This document shows positions 58,901 through 64,000 of a DNA stretch of 64,000 nt, in pieces. Positions within the stretch are counted from its first letter, which is position 1. Each line of letters opens with the position of its first letter. Position numbers and translations under genes: made by a program. The notes under the pieces were generated by a model. The model saw nothing but the letters and a program-made list of their open reading frames with translations, did not search any database and had not been told where the DNA came from. The DNA is from Timema cristinae (taxonomy: Eukaryota > Arthropoda > Insecta > Phasmatodea > Timematidae), in NCBI GenBank assembly GCA_039000515.1, contig JBCFYV010000001.1, forward strand, positions 63,836,621 to 63,900,620, read 5' to 3'.

Positions 58901-61900
58901 GGGCTTGATAATTTATGTATGGGTACAGACGGACAGGATTGCTAGTTTATATATATGGGTATAGGCAGGACAGGATTGTTAGTTATAAATCTGGGTACAG
59001 GCCGGACAGGTTTGCTAGTTTATATATGGGTACAGGCAGACAGGATTGCTAGTTTATATATGGTGTACAGGCAGGACAGGATTGTTAGTGTTTATATATG
59101 GGTACAGGCCGGACAAGATTGCTAGTTTTTTATATGGGTATAGGCCGGACAGGATGCAGTTTATATATGGGTACAGGCAGGACAGGATTGCTAGTTTATA
59201 TATGGGTACAGGCCGGACAAGTTTGCTAGTTTATATATGGGTACAGGCCGGACGAGCTTGCTAGTTTATATATGGGTACAGGCCGGACGAGCTTGCTAGT
59301 TTATATATGGGTACAGGCCGGGCGAGCTTGCTAGTTTATATATGGGTACAGGCCGGATGGAATTGCTAGTTTATATATGGGTACATGCCGGACAAGATTG
59401 CTAGTTTATATATGGGTACAGCCCGGACAGGATTGTTAGTTTATATATGGGTACAGACGGACAGGATTGCTTGTTTTATGTATGGGTACAGGCAGGACAT
59501 GATTGTTAGTTTATATATGGTACAGGCAGGACAGGATTGTATGTTTATATATGGGTACAGACTGGACAGGATTGCTAGTTTATATATATGGGTACAGGCC
59601 GGACATGATTGCTCGTTTATATATGGGTACAGACCGGACAGGAATTGCTAGTTTATATATGGGTACAGGCCGGACGAGCTTGCTAGTTTATATATGGTAC
59701 AGGCCGACGGGCTTGATAATTTATGTATGGTACAGACTGGACAGGATTGCTAGTTTATATATGGGTACAGGCAGGACAGGATTGTTAGTTTATACATGGT
59801 ACAGGCCGGACAAGATTGCTAGTTTATATATGGGTACAGGCCGACGAGCTTGCTAGTTTATATATGGGTACAGGCCGGACAGGATTGTAGTTTATATATG
59901 GGTACAGGCCGACAGGATTGCTAGTTTATATATGGTACAGACCGACGGATTGCTAGTTTATATATGGGTACAGCCGGACAGGATTGCTAGTTTATATATG
60001 GTACAGGCCGACAGGCTTGCTAGTTATATATGGGTACAGGCCGGACAGGATTGCTAGTTTATATATGGGTACAGCCGGACAGATTGCTAGTTTATATATG
60101 GGTACAGCCGGACAGGATTGCTAGTTTATATATGGTACAGGCCGGACAGGTTGCTAGTTTATATATGGGTACAGGCCGACAGGATTGCTAGTTTATATAT
60201 GGGTACAGGCCGGACAGGATTGCTAGTTTATATATGGGTACAGACCGACAGGATCTTAGTTTATATATGGTACAGGCCAGACGGCTTGATAATTTATGAT
60301 GGGTACAGGCCGGACGGCTTGCTAATTTATATATGGGTACAGGCCGGACGGCTTGCTAGTTTATTATGGTACAGGCCGGACAGGATTGCTTAGTTTATAT
60401 ATGGGTACAGGCCGACGGCTTGCTAGTTTATGTATGGTACAGGCGGACGGATTGCTAGTTTATATATGGTACAGGTCGGACAGGATTGCTAGTTTATATA
60501 TGGGTACAGGCCGGACAGATTGCTAGTTTATATATGGGTACAGCCGGACAGGATTGCTAGTTTATATATGGGTACAGGCCGGACAGTTGCTAGTTTATAT
60601 ATGGGTACAGGCCGGACAGGATTGCTTATTTATATATGGTACAGGCGGACAGGATTGCTAGTTTATATATGGGTACAGGCCGGACAGGATTGCTATTTAT
60701 ATATGGGTACAGGCGGACGGGCTTGCTATTTATATATGGGTACAGCCGGACAGGATTGCTAGTTTATATATGGGTACAGGCCGGACAGGGATTGCTAGTT
60801 TATATATGGGTACAGGCCGGACGAGCTTGCTAGTTTATATTGTGGACAGAGCGAACAGAAGCTGCTAGTTTATTATGGGTACAGGCCGGACAGATTGCTA
60901 GTTTATATATGGGTACAGGCCGGACAGGATTGCTAGTTTATATATGGGTACAGGCCGGACAGTTGCTAGTTTATATATGGGTACAGGCCGGACAGGATTG
61001 CTAGTTTATATATGGGTACAGCCGGACAGATTGCTAGTTTATATATGGGTACAGGCGGACAGGATTGCTAGTTTATATATGGGTACAGGCGGACAGGATT
61101 GCTAGTTTATATGGGTACAGGCGGACAGGATTGCTAGTTTATATATGGGTACAGGCCGGACAGGATTGCTAGTTTATATGTAGTGGTACAGGCCGGACAG
61201 GATTGCTAGTTTATATATGGGTACAGGCCGGACGGTTGCTAGTTTATGTATGGGTACAGGCCGGACAGGATTGCTAGTTTATATGTAAGGGTTATTAATG
61301 GTGCCGACGAGCTTGGCTGATATTTATTATGGGTACAGGCGGACAGGTTGCTAGTTTATATATGGGTACAGGCCGGATGGGCTTGCTAGTTTATATATGG
61401 GTACAGGCCGGATGGTTGCTAGTTTATATAAGGGTACAGGCCGGACGGATTGCTAGTTTATATATGGGTACAGGCCGGACAGGATTGCTAGTTTATATAT
61501 GGGTACAGGCCGGACGAGCTTGCAAGTTTATATATGGGTACAGGCCGGACGGGGACTTGCTAGTTTATATATGGGTACAGCCGGACGAGCTTGCTAGTTA
61601 TATATGGGTACAGGTTGGATGGGCTTGCTAGTTTATATATGGTACAGGCCGGACAGGATTGCTAGTTTATATATGGGTACAGGCCGGACGAGCTTGCTAG
61701 TTTATATATGGGTACAGGCCGGACGGCTTGCTAGTTTATTATGGGTACAGGCCGGACGAGCATTGCTAGTTTATTATGGGTACAGGCCGGATGGCTTGCT
61801 AGTTTATATATGGGTACAGGCCGGAGGGCTTGCTAGTTTATATATGGGTACAGGCCGGACGGCTTGCAAGTTTATGTATGGGTACAGGCCGGACAGGATT

Positions 61901-63476
61901 GCTAGTTTATTATGGGTACAGGTCGGACGGGCTTGCATATTTATGTATGGGTACAGGCCTGGACAGGATTGCTAGTTTATATATGGGTACAGCCGGACAG
62001 GATTGCTAGTTTATATATGGTACATGCCGGACGAGCTTGCTAGTTTATATATGGTACAGGCCGGACGGCTTGCTAGTTTATATATGGGTACAGGCCGGAC
62101 GAGCATGTTAGTTTATATATGGGTACAAGCCGGAATGGCTTGCTAGTTATATATGGGTAAAGACCGGACGAGCTTGCTAGTTTATATATGGTACAGGCAG
62201 GACAGGATTGTAGTTTATATATGGGTACAGGCCGGATGGCTTGCTAGTTTATATATGGGTACAGGCCGGATGGGCTTGCTAGTTTATATATGGGTACAGG
62301 CCGGACGGGCTTGCTAGTTTATATATGGGTACAGGCCGGACGAGTTGCTAGTTTATGTATGGGTACAGGCCGGACGGTCTTGATATTTATGTATGGGTAC
62401 AGGCTGGACAGGATTGCTAGTTTATATATGGGTACAGGCCGGACGGATTGCTAGTTTATATAGGGTACAGCCGGACGGGCTTGCTAGTTTATATATGGGT
62501 ACAGGCCGGACAGATTGCTAGTTTATATATGGGTACAGGCGGATGGGCTTGCTAGTTTATATATGGGTACAGGCCGGACAGGGCATTGCTAGTTTATTAT
62601 GGGTACAGGCCAGACAGGATTGCTAGTTTATATATGGGTACAGGCCGGACAGGATTGCTAGTTTATATATGGGAACAGGCCGGATAGGCTTTGCTAGTTT
62701 ATATATGGGTACAGGCCCGGACGGCTTGCTAGTTTATATATGGGTACAGGCAGACAGGATTGCTAGTTTATTATGGTACAGGCCGGACAGGTTTGTTAGT
62801 TTATATATGGGTACAGGACCGGACAGGCTTGCTAGTTTATATATGGGTACAGGCCGGACAGGATTGCTAGTTTATTATGGGTACAGGTCGGACGGGCTCT
62901 CTAATTTATGTATGGGTACAGGCCAACAGATTGCTAGTTTATATATGGGTACAGGCGGACGAGCTTGCTAGTTTATATATGGGTACAGGCGATGGACGTT
63001 GCTAGTTTATTATGGGTACAGGCCGGACGGGCTTGTAATTTATTATGGGTACAGGCCAGGACGGATTGCTAGTTTATTATGGGTACAGGCCGGACGGCTT
63101 GCTAGTTTATGTATGGGTACAGTCCCGACAGGATTGCTAGTTTATATATGGGAACAGGCGCGAGGCTTGCTAGTTTATATATGGGTACAGGCGGACGGGC
63201 ATTGCTAGTTTATTATGGGTACAGGCCAGACAGGTTGCTAGTTTATATATGGGTACAGGACCGGACAGGATTGTTAGTTTATATATGGGTACGGGCCCGG
63301 ACGGGCTTGCTAGTTTATATATGGGTACAGCCCGGGACAGGATTGCTAGTTTATATATGGTACAGGCCGGACGAATTGCTAGTTTATATATGGGTACAGG
63401 CCGGACAGGATTGCTAGTTTATATGGGTACAGGCCGACAGGATTTGCTAGTTTATATATGGGTACAGGCCGGACGG
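55957..63476. repeat. 35-bp tandem array (about 215 units)
   Basis: The unit GCTAGTTTATATATGGGTAC plus AGGCCGGACAGGATT is about 35 bp. It repeats from about 55957 to 63476. Variants include GGCTTGCT/GGATTGCT, CCGGACGAG and ATACATGAGTAC. Up to about 58.1 kb nearly every unit is exactly 35 bp. From about 58.5 kb, and strongly after 59.6 kb, units lose single bases in GGG, CCGG and TATA runs. All open frames in this stretch come from the repeat. Confidence 0.97.
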
Positions 63477-63546
63477 GTGATGGGACTTGATGACAAAAAA
63501 ATCTAGATAACATAAGTGCATTCTATTTATACAATAAATATTTTTA

Positions 63547-63795
63547 GAACCGCGTCTTACTACCCATTTGGGTTATACGCTTGTGTATTAATCATCCAAA
63601 TGGCTTCAGAGATTGATAAGTCTATATTTAGAAGAAGTATATCCGCATGTGAGTGAAAGGAGAGTGAAGAACAATTTAGGAAAAAGCACCCTCAGTACAC
63701 CTGACCGTGATTCGAGTCTCGCTCTTCCCGTCATCAGCAGTCTAGTGCACTGCGAGAGTAGCGCGTTAGACCATAAGGCCACTGAAGCAGGTAAT
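63547..63795 (-). mobile_element. Full-length tRNA-derived SINE, first family
   Basis: The minus strand starts CTTCAGTGGCCTTATGGTCT (A-box region, about 63788-63770) and has a B-box-like GACTCGAATCAC with GGTCAGGTGTACTGAGGGTG following, as in the copies at 10953 and 15003. It ends with a version of the shared 3' tail (plus strand ACCGCGTCTTACTACCCATT at 63549-63568). Confidence 0.8.
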
Positions 63796-64000
63796 AACAT
63801 GATTATATCACGTTATATTATGCTGCTATAAAGCCACATGTCTGACTCACTCACTGACATTAATGTTTACCCACTTCCATATGAGCTAGAAACTTGAAAT
63901 TTAGCAAACTTATAGGTCCTCTCCTGTAACCGACGGGAAAATTCCAAAAAGATTTAAAAAAAATTAACCCCCAAAAAAATTCAAAATGCGGAGTAACTTT
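63796..64000. other. Non-coding, interspersed repeat
   Basis: CACTTCCATATGAGCTAGAAAC and TTGAAATTTAGCAAACTTATAGG (63871-63915) resemble the segment at about 46655-46700. The sequence runs to the window edge without a gene. Confidence 0.45.

Noticed and set aside
59046..63506. Many short plus-strand frames in the 35-bp array
   Set aside because: All are translations of the same repeat (YMGTG, VYIWVQAG) shifted by indels.

Overview
This is a eukaryotic nuclear window, most likely from an arthropod and probably an insect. It carries spliced exons of a BMPER/crossveinless-2-type secreted BMP regulator, a Penelope-like element, a Polinton-like polymerase fragment, a Gypsy LTR relic, an I/Jockey-type LINE, a hAT relic and several tRNA-derived SINE families. 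The species cannot be fixed from the sequence. Nothing prokaryotic is present: no operons, no CRISPR, no rRNA. Layout, left to right: 1-1.4 kb (minus), frameshifted N-terminal part of a Polinton/Maverick-like protein-primed DNA polymerase. 1.4-4.4 kb, microsatellites, shuffled SINE pieces and a GC-rich promoter-like block. 4.7-6.0 kb, fifteen copies of an 87-bp repeat abutting a truncated minus-strand Gypsy element (6.1-9.35 kb; gag, protease, RT and RNase H, no integrase). 10.9-20.8 kb, non-coding sequence with SINEs, a 556-bp hAT-type element and a 217-bp MITE built around a 42-bp perfect palindrome. 21.0-25.7 kb, a nearly full-length but broken LINE (endonuclease, RT, RNase H, terminal Cys/His motif) followed by a 1.2-kb complex tandem array. 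27-33.8 kb, AT-rich sequence with SINEs, a 22-bp direct repeat pair 5.15 kb apart and a TATA/CCAAT/NRF1-like promoter candidate. 33.8-43.1 kb, a Penelope-like element (minus). 43.4-46.6 kb, a 39-bp tandem array. 48.5-50.9 kb, three exons of the BMPER-like gene (plus). 55.2-55.9 kb, a Jockey-type RT fragment (minus). 56.0-63.5 kb, a 35-bp tandem array. 63.5-64 kb, another SINE and a dispersed repeat. The most striking structure is inside the Penelope-like element. Directly after the catalytic YVDD motif of its reverse transcriptase, a 66-bp coding segment is amplified into about 97 tandem copies (6.25 kb). The coding sequence resumes on the far side and continues into the GIY-YIG endonuclease. 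The unit joins share a 6-bp ACATTC motif that occurs once at each end of the ancestral segment. This is a satellite caught forming within an RT gene, with both parental junctions still visible. The only host gene supported is the BMPER-like one: a VWC exon, then two exons of a VWFD domain with the FGDPH and CGLCGNFN motifs. Its middle exon carries a one-base frame error that should be checked against reads. Tandem arrays cover roughly 30% of the window, and long open frames inside them are by-products of repeat units whose length is a multiple of three. I found no novel multi-gene system.
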